The translations under genes were made by a program, and so were the position numbers. This document shows positions 26,668-34,999 of a stretch of DNA of 64,000 nt, piece after piece. The notes beneath the pieces were generated by a model that made no database searches, had not been told where the DNA came from, and saw nothing but the letters and a program-made list of their open reading frames with translations. Origin of the DNA: Candidatus Thiodiazotropha endoloripes (GTDB taxonomy: Bacteria; Pseudomonadota; Gammaproteobacteria; Chromatiales; Chromatiaceae); assembly GCA_001709035.1 (NCBI GenBank), contig LVKA01000008.1, forward strand, positions 930,001-994,000, given 5' to 3'. Position 1 is the stretch's first letter. Each line of letters starts with the position of its first letter.

Positions 26668-27669
26668 ATGAGTAACAATCCTGATGAATCGGCAGAGGCA
26701 GATAGCGATGCCGTTCTCGAAGATCTGGAAGATCAGGATCTGAGTCTGAACGAAAATCAGGCGGAGAGTGAAACGGTACAGGAAAAACCCGAAGTCACAG
26801 AAGCCCTGAAACCCAAGGCGGCTGAGGCTGGGGATGCGCAAATGGATGCAACCCGGCTCTATCTCAATGAGATTGGTATCTCCAAACTGCTGACAGCAGA
26901 GGAAGAGGTTCATTTTGCCAGGTTGGCTCAGAAAGGAGACCAGTCGGCCAGGCAGCGGATGATTGAGAGTAACTTACGTCTGGTGGTCAAAATCGCCAGG
27001 CGCTATATGAATCGGGGGCTGGCACTGCTCGATTTGATCGAAGAGGGTAATCTCGGTCTGATCAGGGCGGTGGAGAAATTCGATCCTGAACGTGGGTTCC
27101 GCTTTTCAACCTATGCGACCTGGTGGATTCGGCAGACCATCGAACGGGCCATCATGAATCAGACCAGGACGATCCGTTTACCGATTCATGTGGTGAAGGA
27201 GATCAATGTCTATCTCAGGGCGGCCCGTAAGCTTGCTCAAACCCTGGACCATGAACCCAGTTCCGAAGAGATTGCCGATCTGCTCGATCGCCCGATTGAC
27301 GAAGTCAAGCGCATGCTCGGTCTGAATGAGCGTGTCACCTCGGTGGATACACCTTTTGGCAAGGATGCTGACAAGCCACTGTTGGATACCATTGCGGATG
27401 AAAAGAACCAGGATCCGACGGTGGATATTCAGAATGACGGTCTGAATGCCAATCTGGATCGTTGGTTGAGCAAATTGAACGACAAACAGAGAGAAGTGGT
27501 AGAGCGACGTTTTGGTCTACATGGCTATGAGAACTCCACCTTGGAACAGGTCGCGAATGAGCTGGGGGTGACGAGGGAGCGGGTGAGACAGATACAGATG
27601 GATGCGTTACGTCGACTGAGGGATATACTCGAGCGAGATGGGTTCTCAGTGGAATCGATCTTTAAATAG
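26668..27669 (+). CDS. rpoS: RNA polymerase sigma factor RpoS
   Basis: This 333-residue sigma factor of the sigma-70 family controls the general stress and stationary-phase response. Region 1.2 is [21 protein letters not shown], region 2 includes [20 protein letters not shown] and the melting motif [14 protein letters not shown], and region 4 ends [20 protein letters not shown]. The acidic N-terminal extension is longer than in enterics. The ATG at 26668 has GGAG seven bases upstream and is preferred over the GTG three bases earlier. It follows nlpD as usual. Confidence 0.96.
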   Translation: MSNNPDESAEADSDAVLEDLEDQDLSLNENQAESETVQEKPEVTEALKPKAAEAGDAQMDATRLYLNEIGISKLLTAEEEVHFARLAQKGDQSARQRMIESNLRLVVKIARRYMNRGLALLDLIEEGNLGLIRAVEKFDPERGFRFSTYATWWIRQTIERAIMNQTRTIRLPIHVVKEINVYLRAARKLAQTLDHEPSSEEIADLLDRPIDEVKRMLGLNERVTSVDTPFGKDADKPLLDTIADEKNQDPTVDIQNDGLNANLDRWLSKLNDKQREVVERRFGLHGYENSTLEQVANELGVTRERVRQIQMDALRRLRDILERDGFSVESIFK

Positions 27670-27680
27670 AGTGGGCTCAG

Positions 27681-28418
27681 ATGCATACCTGTTGCCAACA
27701 AGCAGAGGTTAATGATCCGTCCCGGCAGGAGGTGGCCTGCTGCGATTGTGGATTGGATCCGCTCTGTCAGGTGGTAGATTACGGAGCATGCGAGCTGGCC
27801 GACTCAAAGGTGGTATTGATGCGCCGCCAGCCGATGCAGCGTGGTGAATTATTGTTTTCCGCAAAACAGCCTTTTTCCGCTCTGTTCGCGGTCAAATCCG
27901 GATCATTCAAAGCGATCAGTCTTGATTTGTCCGGCAAAGAGCGGGTGGTGGGATTCTACCTGCCGGGTGATCTGATTGGTGCAGAAGGGATCGCGAACAA
28001 GGTCTACTCCTTCACGGTCAGAGCGCTGGAGGAGAGCTCTATTTGCAGAATGGATCTGGATCAGATGCCTCAATCCGGCCGCGGAAATGAGAGGTTGCAG
28101 GGAGCTCTGATCTGCACACTCGGCCAGGAGGTCAGCATCAACCATCTGGTGACCAGCGCCTTGATACAGCAGAACGCAGAGCAGCGATTGGCCGCCTTCA
28201 TTCTGAACCTATCAACCCGATGCGGAATGCGTGGGTTGTCTCAGTACCAACTTGATCTCAGCATGTCCAGGAGTGATATTGCCAGCTACCTTGGCTTGGC
28301 GCGCGAGACGGTGAGCCGAACCCTTACCAGATTTCAAAATTACGGATTGATCGGAATCAGTAAACATATTTTGAAAGTCGTCAATCCAGAAGGCCTGCAA
28401 AAAGTCACTTTGGCCTAG
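27681..28418 (+). CDS. fnr: Fnr-family oxygen-sensing transcription regulator
   Basis: This 245-residue Crp/Fnr protein has Cys20, Cys23 and Cys29 in ACCDCGLDPLC and Cys122 in SSICRMD, exactly the positions of the four [4Fe-4S] ligands of E. coli Fnr. The cyclic-nucleotide-like beta-roll follows. The helix-turn-helix reads SRSDIASYLGLARETVSRTL, with the Glu, Ser and Arg that contact TTGAT half-sites. It should be an oxygen-labile activator. It lies 11 bases after rpoS and upstream of the cbb3 operon, whose leader has an Fnr-like box, so it probably controls ccoNOQP. Confidence 0.94.
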   Translation: MHTCCQQAEVNDPSRQEVACCDCGLDPLCQVVDYGACELADSKVVLMRRQPMQRGELLFSAKQPFSALFAVKSGSFKAISLDLSGKERVVGFYLPGDLIGAEGIANKVYSFTVRALEESSICRMDLDQMPQSGRGNERLQGALICTLGQEVSINHLVTSALIQQNAEQRLAAFILNLSTRCGMRGLSQYQLDLSMSRSDIASYLGLARETVSRTLTRFQNYGLIGISKHILKVVNPEGLQKVTLA

Positions 28419-28801
28419 GGACTTTTAACATAAAACCGATCACGCCCCCCTCTGTTACGTCAACCGGTACGAGTACTTCTGAATCACACCTCTCTGCGTT
28501 ACCCATGGTTCATTTGGACTTGCCAAACTTCTCTTCTCGTCCCTCGATTTCACTTCATCATGCGTAGCTCGCCCTATTGATAAACTTATGAGGGGATTAG
28601 TATCGATTATTGGATAAGTGGCTTTCAGATCGATCTTTCAGAAATTTCAAAACATCGTTTTTTAGTGAGAGTGATTATCAATCAATTTTTTGTTTTTAAT
28701 CTTTTTCCATCCGCAGGCAAAAGTTTTTCAAACAGGTTTGTCAGTAGCAGTTTTAAAGAGTTCGTCTTGTAATAGCAGAATTTTGTTTATTTATGATTTC
28801 T

Positions 28802-28815
28802 TTGATCTGAGTCAA
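28802..28815 (+). promoter_or_regulatory. Fnr/Anr-type binding site
   Basis: TTGATCTGAGTCAA matches the Fnr consensus TTGAT-N4-ATCAA with one mismatch. It lies 216 bases before the ccoN start. If the promoter at 28897 is right, the box is unusually far upstream for a class II site, so a second promoter or a class I-like arrangement is possible. Confidence 0.65.
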
Positions 28816-28896
28816 TTAATCAGTATTGCAGATATTTAACAGTTAAATCAATAAGTTACGCTATATTCCCTTTGATGGGTTATAGGCTAATTCGTA

Positions 28897-28926
28897 TTGA
28901 CATCTGATCCAATAAAGAGTGATATA
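28897..28926 (+). promoter_or_regulatory. Candidate ccoN promoter
   Basis: TTGACA at 28897-28902 is followed by GATATA at 28921-28926 with an 18-base spacer. This is a plausible sigma-70 promoter about 105 bases upstream of ccoN. It rests only on hexamer matching. Confidence 0.35.
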
Positions 28927-28940
28927 TGTCACGCTGCAAT

Positions 28941-28956
28941 TGTGTCATTTGACACA
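28941..28956 (+). promoter_or_regulatory. Perfect inverted repeat in the cco leader
   Basis: TGTGTCA-TT-TGACACA is a 7-2-7 palindrome 75 bases before ccoN, a typical size for an operator of a dimeric regulator. It resembles Crp/Fnr-superfamily sites in general form but matches no regulator I can name with confidence. Confidence 0.5.
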
Positions 28957-29031
28957 GTTGTATCTGTTGAGAAGATCTCGACAAAAAATCTTTAAAGTTT
29001 TGTTCAATTATTTGTTTTAAGAGGGGGGTAC

Positions 29032-30465
29032 ATGGACGCCGCAGCCGAGCAAAAATACAACTTCGATGTTGTACGCTGGTTTACCGTCATGGCCGTCGTC
29101 TACTTAGTAGTAGGCGCATTAGTAGGTGTGTATATCGCCGCCGAGCTAGCCTGGCCGGTTCTGAATTTTGATTCACCATACATTACATTTGGACGGCTTC
29201 GTCCGCTCCATACCAACGCTGTTATCTTTGCGTTTGGTGGCTGTGCGTTGATGGCGACATCATATTACAGTGTCCAGCGAACTTGTGGCGTTAGGCTCTG
29301 GAGTGACAAGCTGGCCTGGTTTGTTTTCATCGGTTGGAACCTGATCATCGTATCCGCCGTTGTTACCCTGCCTCTTGGCCTTACCTCTGGTAAAGAGTAT
29401 GCAGAGCTGGAGTGGCCGATTGATCTGGCGATCGCGGTCGTCTGGTTGGCCTATTCATTCAACTTCATCATGACGCTGGCAACCAGAAAGTCATCCCACA
29501 TCTATGTATCCAATTGGTTCTTCCTGGGTATGATGGTGATGATTACCTACCTGCATGTGGTCAACAGCCTGGCGATCCCGGTTGATCTGTTCAGATCCTA
29601 CTCTGTCTTCTCCGGTGTTCAGGATGCGATGGTCCAGTGGTGGTGGGGACATAACGCAGTAGGTTTCTACCTGACTGCTGGCTTCCTCGGTATCATGTAC
29701 TACTTCGTACCCAAGCAGGCCGGTCGTCCTGTCTACTCCTATCGTCTGTCAGTCATCCACTTCTGGGCGCTGATGTTCGGTTATGTATGGCTGGGTGCTC
29801 ACCATCTGCAGTACACTGCACTGCCTGACTGGACCGGCTCTCTTGGTGCCGCAGTCTCTCTGGCAATGATCATTCCTTCATGGGGTGGTGCTGTAAACGG
29901 TATGATGACCCTGTCCGGTGCCTGGGACAAACTGCGCACCGACTACGTCCTGCGTTTCATGATCATGTCTCTGGCCTTTTATGCCATGTCCACCTTTGAA
30001 GGTCCGGTCATGTCGCTGAAGACCGTTAACGCCCTCTCTCACTACACCGACTGGACCGTAGGTCACGTACACTCCGGTGCTCTGGGTTGGGTAGCCATGG
30101 TTGCCATCGGTGCGATCTACCACCTGATGGTGCGTACCTTCCACACCGAAATGTGGTCAACCAAGCTGATCAATGCTCACTTCTGGACAGCAACCATCGG
30201 TGCGGTTATCTATGTCGTTGCGATGTGGGTCTCCGGTATCATGCAGGGCCTGATGTGGCGTGCCTATGATGAGTACGGCACTCTGGCTTACACCTTTGCG
30301 GAATCCGTTGAAGCAATGCATCCCTACTACGCCATGCGCGCGATCGGTGGTGCGATCTTCCTGCTTGGCGCTGTAATGATGCTGATCAACGTCCTTATGA
30401 CTGTCGCTAAAGCATCAAGCGAAGGTAGTCTGCAACAAGCCCGCACCGCTGCGGCTACAGCTTAA
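29032..30465 (+). CDS. ccoN: cbb3-type cytochrome c oxidase subunit I
   Basis: This 477-residue catalytic subunit has about 12 transmembrane helices and binds haem b, haem b3 and CuB. It shows [16 protein letters not shown] (haem ligand His), [18 protein letters not shown] (the CuB/cross-link region), AHHLQY, and [15 protein letters not shown]. The cbb3 oxidase reduces oxygen with high affinity and fits microaerobic life. A strong purine-rich ribosome-binding site (AGAGGGGGG) precedes the ATG. It is the first gene of ccoNOQP. Confidence 0.97.
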   Translation: MDAAAEQKYNFDVVRWFTVMAVVYLVVGALVGVYIAAELAWPVLNFDSPYITFGRLRPLHTNAVIFAFGGCALMATSYYSVQRTCGVRLWSDKLAWFVFIGWNLIIVSAVVTLPLGLTSGKEYAELEWPIDLAIAVVWLAYSFNFIMTLATRKSSHIYVSNWFFLGMMVMITYLHVVNSLAIPVDLFRSYSVFSGVQDAMVQWWWGHNAVGFYLTAGFLGIMYYFVPKQAGRPVYSYRLSVIHFWALMFGYVWLGAHHLQYTALPDWTGSLGAAVSLAMIIPSWGGAVNGMMTLSGAWDKLRTDYVLRFMIMSLAFYAMSTFEGPVMSLKTVNALSHYTDWTVGHVHSGALGWVAMVAIGAIYHLMVRTFHTEMWSTKLINAHFWTATIGAVIYVVAMWVSGIMQGLMWRAYDEYGTLAYTFAESVEAMHPYYAMRAIGGAIFLLGAVMMLINVLMTVAKASSEGSLQQARTAAATA

Positions 30466-30485
30466 TCTTAAGGGGGGTTCGCAAA

Positions 30486-31199
30486 ATGGCGAATGATAAT
30501 AAATCTGTAAGCTTTCAGGAGAAGATGGAAAAAAACATCTGGCTGCTCCTGATCATTCTGGCTATATCCCTCTCTGTAGGTGGTCTGGTCGAAATCGTTC
30601 CGCTTTTCACCATGAAGAACACCATGGAGCACAATGCAGCGCCTGAACTGCTCTGGCAGCGTCAGCCAGGTCAGACTCTGCATGACCACAAGCCGGGTGA
30701 TGGTATGCGTCCGTATACTTCGCTTGAGCTGGCTGGACGTGATATCTATCTGAAAGAAGGCTGCTACACCTGCCATTCTCAGATGGTGCGTCCTTTCCGT
30801 GATGAGAAAGAGCGTTATGGTCACTACTCATTGGCTTCCGAGTCCATGTACGACCATCCCTTCCAGTGGGGCTCCAAGCGTACCGGTCCTGACTTTGCCC
30901 GTCTCGGCGGCAAATATTCAGACGACTGGCATCGCAAGCATCTGCGTGAGCCACGCTCCGTGGTTCCAGAGTCCGTCATGCCTAACTACCCTTGGTTGAA
31001 AGACAACCTGATCGAGGGCAAGGATATGGCAAGTCGTTTTGAAGTCATGCGTCTTCTGGGTGTTCCATACACCGATGAAGACATTGCCAGTGCCAATGGC
31101 GAACTGGCTGGCAAGACTGAAGAAGATGCGATGGTGGCCTATCTGCAGGTACTGGGCACCATGGCTACTTTGGACGAAAACAAAGTCTATCGTCAGTAA
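30486..31199 (+). CDS. ccoO: cbb3-type cytochrome c oxidase subunit II
   Basis: This 237-residue membrane-anchored mono-haem cytochrome c has an N-terminal transmembrane helix (about 18-40). The CYTCH haem motif is at about residues 93-97, within [17 protein letters not shown], and the axial Met lies in [11 protein letters not shown]. It delivers electrons to CcoN. It starts 20 bases after ccoN with AAGGGGGG as ribosome-binding site. The last base of its stop is the first base of the ccoQ start (TAATG). Confidence 0.97.
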   Translation: MANDNKSVSFQEKMEKNIWLLLIILAISLSVGGLVEIVPLFTMKNTMEHNAAPELLWQRQPGQTLHDHKPGDGMRPYTSLELAGRDIYLKEGCYTCHSQMVRPFRDEKERYGHYSLASESMYDHPFQWGSKRTGPDFARLGGKYSDDWHRKHLREPRSVVPESVMPNYPWLKDNLIEGKDMASRFEVMRLLGVPYTDEDIASANGELAGKTEEDAMVAYLQVLGTMATLDENKVYRQ

Positions 31200-31405
31200 T
31201 GAAAGAGTACTTTTCTACTAATTGGGAGGCGATGACCACCAACGATTGGATCGGCATGATCATGACGGTGGTCACCTTCTTCCTGATGATAGGCGTATAT
31301 TTCTACGCGCTACGTCCAAAGAACAAGGATAAGCTTGAAAAGAATCGCTTTATCCCGATGGACGATGATGCAAATGATAGCGGAGATAAAAATGGCGGAA
31401 AATAA
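31199..31405 (+). CDS. ccoQ: cbb3-type oxidase subunit CcoQ
   Basis: This 68-residue small membrane protein has a single helix (about 17-37, MIMTVVTFFLMIGVYFYALRP) and a charged C-terminal tail. CcoQ stabilises the assembled cbb3 complex. It overlaps ccoO by one base and ccoP by 14 bases, so the three are translationally linked. Confidence 0.93.
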   Translation: MKEYFSTNWEAMTTNDWIGMIMTVVTFFLMIGVYFYALRPKNKDKLEKNRFIPMDDDANDSGDKNGGK

Positions 31406-32243
31406 TCCTTTTCCGGGTGAAAACAACACCGGACATATTTGGGACGATAACATCCGGGAGCTGAGTAACCCTCCTCCACGGTGGTGGATGATCGCCTTCT
31501 GGGCCTCGGTAATCTGGTGGATTGCCTATGGTGTTCTCTATCCCATGTGGCCTGTAGGTCAGGAGCCTACACAAGGTATCATGGGTTGGAGTCAGATGGA
31601 TGAGTACAAAAAGGGTGTGGACGAGGTTGAAGCGGTACGTGCCGAGTTCGAAACCCAGATCAAGGGTATGTCAGCCAAAGAGATCCTGGCCACACCTGCT
31701 CTGACTCAATACACCATCGCTTCTGCGAAGGTACTGTTTGGTGACAACTGTGCGGCCTGTCATGGCGGCGGTGGTCAGGGTGGTCCCGGCTATCCTGTAC
31801 TGGCTGACGACGATTGGCTCTACGGTGGTAGTGTCGACAACATTTCGCAGACTGTCACCATGGGTCGTAAGGGCATCATGACCGCCCACGGCAAGATCCT
31901 CTCGGATGCAGAGATCGACAGCATGTCTGAAGCCATCATGGCCGGTAACCCCACTTCTGATCCTAACTTCACTCAGAAGGGTTGTATCGCCTGTCATGGC
32001 ATGGACGGTAAAGGTATGGCCGTACTCGGTTCAGCCAATCTGACCGATGGCATCTATCGTTTTATGCCTGCTGAAGGTGAGACCCTGCTCGACAGCATCA
32101 AATACACCATCAAATATGGTGTGAATGACGCAACTGAGCCTAAGACTCGTGATGCTGTTATGCCGGCTTTCGGTGGTCGTCTGTCTGAAGATGACATTAA
32201 AAAGCTTGCTGTCTATGTCCACAGATTCGGTGGCGGACAATAA
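31392..32243 (+). CDS. ccoP: cbb3-type cytochrome c oxidase subunit III (di-haem)
   Basis: This 283-residue di-haem cytochrome c of the cbb3 oxidase has an N-terminal hydrophobic region (WMIAFWASVIWWIAYGVLYP). CAACH lies at about residues 120-124 and CIACH at about 198-202, with axial methionines in TMGRKGIM and DAVMPAFGG. The frame extends to 31335, but the ATG at 31392 (MAENNPFPGENNTGHIWDDN) matches the CcoP N-terminus. It overlaps ccoQ by 14 bases. Confidence 0.97.
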   Translation: MAENNPFPGENNTGHIWDDNIRELSNPPPRWWMIAFWASVIWWIAYGVLYPMWPVGQEPTQGIMGWSQMDEYKKGVDEVEAVRAEFETQIKGMSAKEILATPALTQYTIASAKVLFGDNCAACHGGGGQGGPGYPVLADDDWLYGGSVDNISQTVTMGRKGIMTAHGKILSDAEIDSMSEAIMAGNPTSDPNFTQKGCIACHGMDGKGMAVLGSANLTDGIYRFMPAEGETLLDSIKYTIKYGVNDATEPKTRDAVMPAFGGRLSEDDIKKLAVYVHRFGGGQ

Positions 32244-32281
32244 GGCTTGTAAAGCCGACAAAGCATTTTTTTCACCATTGG

Positions 32282-32307
32282 CCGTGTGAGCATGGAAACT
32301 CACACGG
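32282..32307 (+). other. Intercistronic hairpin after ccoP
   Basis: CCGTGTGAG and CTCACACGG form a perfect 9-bp stem around an 8-base loop. No T-run follows, so it is more likely an mRNA-processing or stabilising structure than a full terminator. It lies between ccoP and the 41-residue membrane protein. Confidence 0.7.
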
Positions 32308-32328
32308 TTACAAGATAAGGGGATTGCT

Positions 32329-32454
32329 ATGAACGGAGATGCAGTTTTTTGGGGTTCAATAGTCACCGTGGTGATTAGCGTGGTGATTGTCATCTACTTG
32401 GGCTTCAAGGTCAGCAAACTCATCAAGAGTGATGCGGAAAAGCATAATAGCTGA
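32329..32454 (+). CDS. Tiny cbb3-linked membrane protein, CcoM-like candidate
   Basis: An ATG with AAGGGG upstream opens a 41-codon gene encoding MNGDAVFWGSIVTVVISVVI and onward, one transmembrane helix (about 7-27) and a short charged tail ending DAEKHNS. It ends just before a strong terminator and follows ccoP by 85 bases, so it is the last gene of the cco operon. Pseudomonas stutzeri cbb3 oxidase contains a 37-residue single-helix subunit, CcoM. Size, topology and position suggest a similar role, but there is too little sequence to claim homology. Confidence 0.72.
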   Translation: MNGDAVFWGSIVTVVISVVIVIYLGFKVSKLIKSDAEKHNS

Positions 32455-32474
32455 GCAAGATTGGCGCTAAGTTG

Positions 32475-32508
32475 AAAAGGGGGGGTATTTATACCCCCCC
32501 TTTTTTTA
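32475..32508 (+). terminator. Rho-independent terminator of the cco operon
   Basis: A run of seven G, the loop TATTTATA and seven C followed by seven T form a classical terminator, preceded by AAAA. It ends the ccoNOQP-small-protein transcript. Confidence 0.93.
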
Positions 32509-32836
32509 TGTAAGAAAAGCTACAGTCTTTCGGCATCTGGTGCGGTGAAATAACACTTATTTAATTTAGGGTTTGGCGCTTGAGGAGCACTTTATTAGGT
32601 AGCTTTACTATACTAGTTAGGTAGATAAAACAGTGCCTTAGTCATTTAAACTGTTCATTATTTCCAGTTTCGCTAAATTTCTGAAATCGTTTTGAGTCGT
32701 TGCAGAATTCTGTAGAATAACCATGGAGTGTTGTTTAATTGCTTCTAACTTATTGATAAATCGCATGGCTTGATAATAAGCCTGTCTATATCATCTTTTT
32801 CTTATTTACCCCCACTGCTTCAGAGGAGTTGAGCCA
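32509..32836 (+). other. Intergenic region upstream of ccoG
   Basis: This AT-rich spacer has no gene. It contains isolated TTGAT half-sites (for example near 32752 and 32770) but no complete Fnr box. It probably holds the promoter for the ccoGHIS assembly genes. Confidence 0.4.
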
Positions 32837-34273
32837 TTGAGCGCAAGTGATACGACTGCATCCAAACAACAGGTTGTGGATGACCTTTACGCTGAATCCG
32901 CACATTGGCATCTGAATACCGGTGAAGAGACGATTCATGCCAAACGTATTGGTGGTCACTGGCGAAACCTGAAATGGTTGGCAGCTTCTTTCTGGCTCAT
33001 CTACTTTATCGGCCCCTATTTTCAGTGGGGTGATCGTCAGGCGGTACTGTTCGATATCCCTAACAGACAATTTCATATTCTTGGGGCAACCATTCTGCCC
33101 CAGGATTTCTGGATGCTCTCACTGACCCTGCTGTTTTTTGCCCTGTTGCTGGCGGTGGCAACCGCTCTGGCTGGCCGGGTCTATTGTGGCTTCTTCTGCT
33201 TTCAGACCGTTTGGACCGATGTGTTTACCTGGCTGGAAGAAAAGCTCGAAGGGAATCCGGTCAAAAGACGCAAACTTGAAAAAGAGACTCTGAGTGCCAG
33301 AAAGATCAGAATCAAAGTAACCAAGCACCTGATCTGGCTGCTGATCTCGGTTCTGACCGGCATCAGTTTTGTTGCCTGGTTTTATGATGTGTTTGACCTT
33401 TGGCGTGACATTTTCACCCTGCAGGCCGGTTCGGTGGCGTTTGGCACCATTGCGCTGTTTACCGTAGGGACCTATGTGCTGGCTGGCTATATGCGTGAGC
33501 AGGCCTGCTTCTGGCTCTGCCCCTATGCCAGAATCCAAGGGGTTATGATCGATAAAACCACCGTCGTACCCTCCTATGATTTTCATCGCGGTGAGCCCAG
33601 AGGGCGCATCAAGAAGGGGCAATCGGAAGAAGAGCGGACCACCGGTGATTGTGTGGACTGCAAGCAGTGTATCGCTGTCTGCCCGACTGGTGTGGATATC
33701 CGTCATGGTCAGCAGGAAGGTTGCATCATGTGCGCACTCTGTATCGATGCCTGTGATGAGGTGATGGAGAAGATCGGCCGACCCACAGGTCTGATTCGTT
33801 ATGAGTCCTTTGAGTCTCTTGAGGCGAACAAGAAGCCGGTGCCACTCTACAAGCGCCCCAGAGTCTGGGTCTATTCCGCGATTATGACGCTGGCGCTGGC
33901 CGGTATTGCCTATGGTTTGACCTCACTTGCACCCTTGGAGATCAAGGTGATCCATGATCGCCAGCCACTCTTCGTATTGCAGAGTGACGGCAGCATTCAG
34001 AACAAATATACGGTCAAAATCCTCAACAAAATGACCAATGACCTACCGGTCACCATCAGTGCTGAAGGCCTGGATGGTCTGATACTGGTCGATGCGGACC
34101 AAGTCACCACAGCTCGCCGTGGCAAGGTCACACCTCGAACCGTGTTTGTTCGGGTGCCCCAGGAGAAGCTGACGGCTGAGAGTCTGCCGATCATCTTCAA
34201 AGTTCGGGGTGAACGGGACGGCGAGGTGCTGGAAAACAGCCGAACGAGCGTTTTTATTGGCCCAAAACGCTAG
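32837..34273 (+). CDS. ccoG: cbb3 oxidase assembly protein CcoG (polyferredoxin, copper handling)
   Basis: This 478-residue membrane protein has several helices (about 50-70, 95-115, 170-190, 205-225, 345-365) and two [4Fe-4S] motifs, CVDCKQCIAVCP at about residue 272 and CIMCALCIDACD, followed by an immunoglobulin-like C-terminal domain. CcoG is a cupric reductase used in copper supply to cbb3 oxidase. No ATG is available near the N-terminus. The TTG at 32837 with AGAGGAG upstream is the likely start and gives MSASDTTASKQQVVDDLYAE. Confidence 0.95.
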   Translation: MSASDTTASKQQVVDDLYAESAHWHLNTGEETIHAKRIGGHWRNLKWLAASFWLIYFIGPYFQWGDRQAVLFDIPNRQFHILGATILPQDFWMLSLTLLFFALLLAVATALAGRVYCGFFCFQTVWTDVFTWLEEKLEGNPVKRRKLEKETLSARKIRIKVTKHLIWLLISVLTGISFVAWFYDVFDLWRDIFTLQAGSVAFGTIALFTVGTYVLAGYMREQACFWLCPYARIQGVMIDKTTVVPSYDFHRGEPRGRIKKGQSEEERTTGDCVDCKQCIAVCPTGVDIRHGQQEGCIMCALCIDACDEVMEKIGRPTGLIRYESFESLEANKKPVPLYKRPRVWVYSAIMTLALAGIAYGLTSLAPLEIKVIHDRQPLFVLQSDGSIQNKYTVKILNKMTNDLPVTISAEGLDGLILVDADQVTTARRGKVTPRTVFVRVPQEKLTAESLPIIFKVRGERDGEVLENSRTSVFIGPKR

Positions 34274-34300
34274 CTCTTGGTAAAATAGCCGACAATCTCA

Positions 34301-34337
34301 GGGCGGGCAGCGATGTCCGCCCTTTTCATTTTTTTAT
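34301..34337 (+). terminator. Terminator-like hairpin between ccoG and ccoH
   Basis: GGGCGG and CCGCCC surround a 10-base loop, and a T-rich run (TTTTCATTTTTTT) follows. It could reduce transcription of ccoHIS relative to ccoG. Confidence 0.7.
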
Positions 34338-34361
34338 GCGTAGTCGTTATAATTTGCAGCC

Positions 34362-34865
34362 ATGACAGAGAAAAAATCAGCTTGGAGAAGTCCCTGGGTA
34401 ATCGGTTGGGTGGCCATGGTAGTAGTTTTCTTCACCATGAACATGATCATGATCTACCTGGCAACCCAGAACAACCCGGGTTTGGTTGTGGATGACTTCT
34501 ATGACCGTGGCCAGGATTATGAGAAAAACATGCTCAAACGCCAGGCCAGAGACCCAAAATGGGTGATGAAGATCAAACTGCCTTCTAAGATCGAGATTGG
34601 CCAACCGGTAGTTTGCCAGTATACGGTAAAAGACCGCGAAGGCACCCCGATCGACCGTGATGAAGTCACTTTTCACGCCTATCGCCCATCTGATGCAGAT
34701 CAGGATTTTTCGGTACCGATGCAGCGGATCGGCCCTGGTCTCTACGAGGCGACGGTGAGTTTCCCCCTGAAGGGTGCCTGGGATCTACTGGTCAGCATTC
34801 GCAACGGCGAAGATGAATACCAGGTTCCCAAACGTATCGGTGTGGGTATAGATTGGGTGCCTTAG
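34362..34865 (+). CDS. ccoH: FixH/CcoH-family cbb3 assembly protein
   Basis: This 167-residue protein has one N-terminal transmembrane helix (about 12-34) and a periplasmic FixH domain of about 125 residues (WVMKIKLPSKIEIGQPVVCQYTV, GAWDLLVSIRNG). CcoH/FixH is needed for cbb3 assembly and may act as an assembly chaperone or subunit. It lies between ccoG and the copper ATPase ccoI as expected. Confidence 0.92.
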   Translation: MTEKKSAWRSPWVIGWVAMVVVFFTMNMIMIYLATQNNPGLVVDDFYDRGQDYEKNMLKRQARDPKWVMKIKLPSKIEIGQPVVCQYTVKDREGTPIDRDEVTFHAYRPSDADQDFSVPMQRIGPGLYEATVSFPLKGAWDLLVSIRNGEDEYQVPKRIGVGIDWVP

Positions 34866-34999
34866 CAGGTTCTTATCGAGTTAAATTGAGTGATATCGAG
34901 CTGATTCAGGATAAAGCCGTGCCAAGGATTTCTGTCAATACAGAGAGCTTAATGCCGGTTTGACCGGACAAAGATCATCATCTCTTCGCAGGAGAGTCC

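Larger units (their letters stand above)
28419..29031 (+). other. AT-rich upstream region of the ccoNOQP operon
   Basis: These 613 bases without a gene separate fnr from ccoN and are more AT-rich than the flanking genes. They contain an Fnr-like box (28802-28815), a candidate promoter (28897-28926) and a perfect inverted repeat (28941-28956), which suggests layered control of cbb3 expression. Confidence 0.6.
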
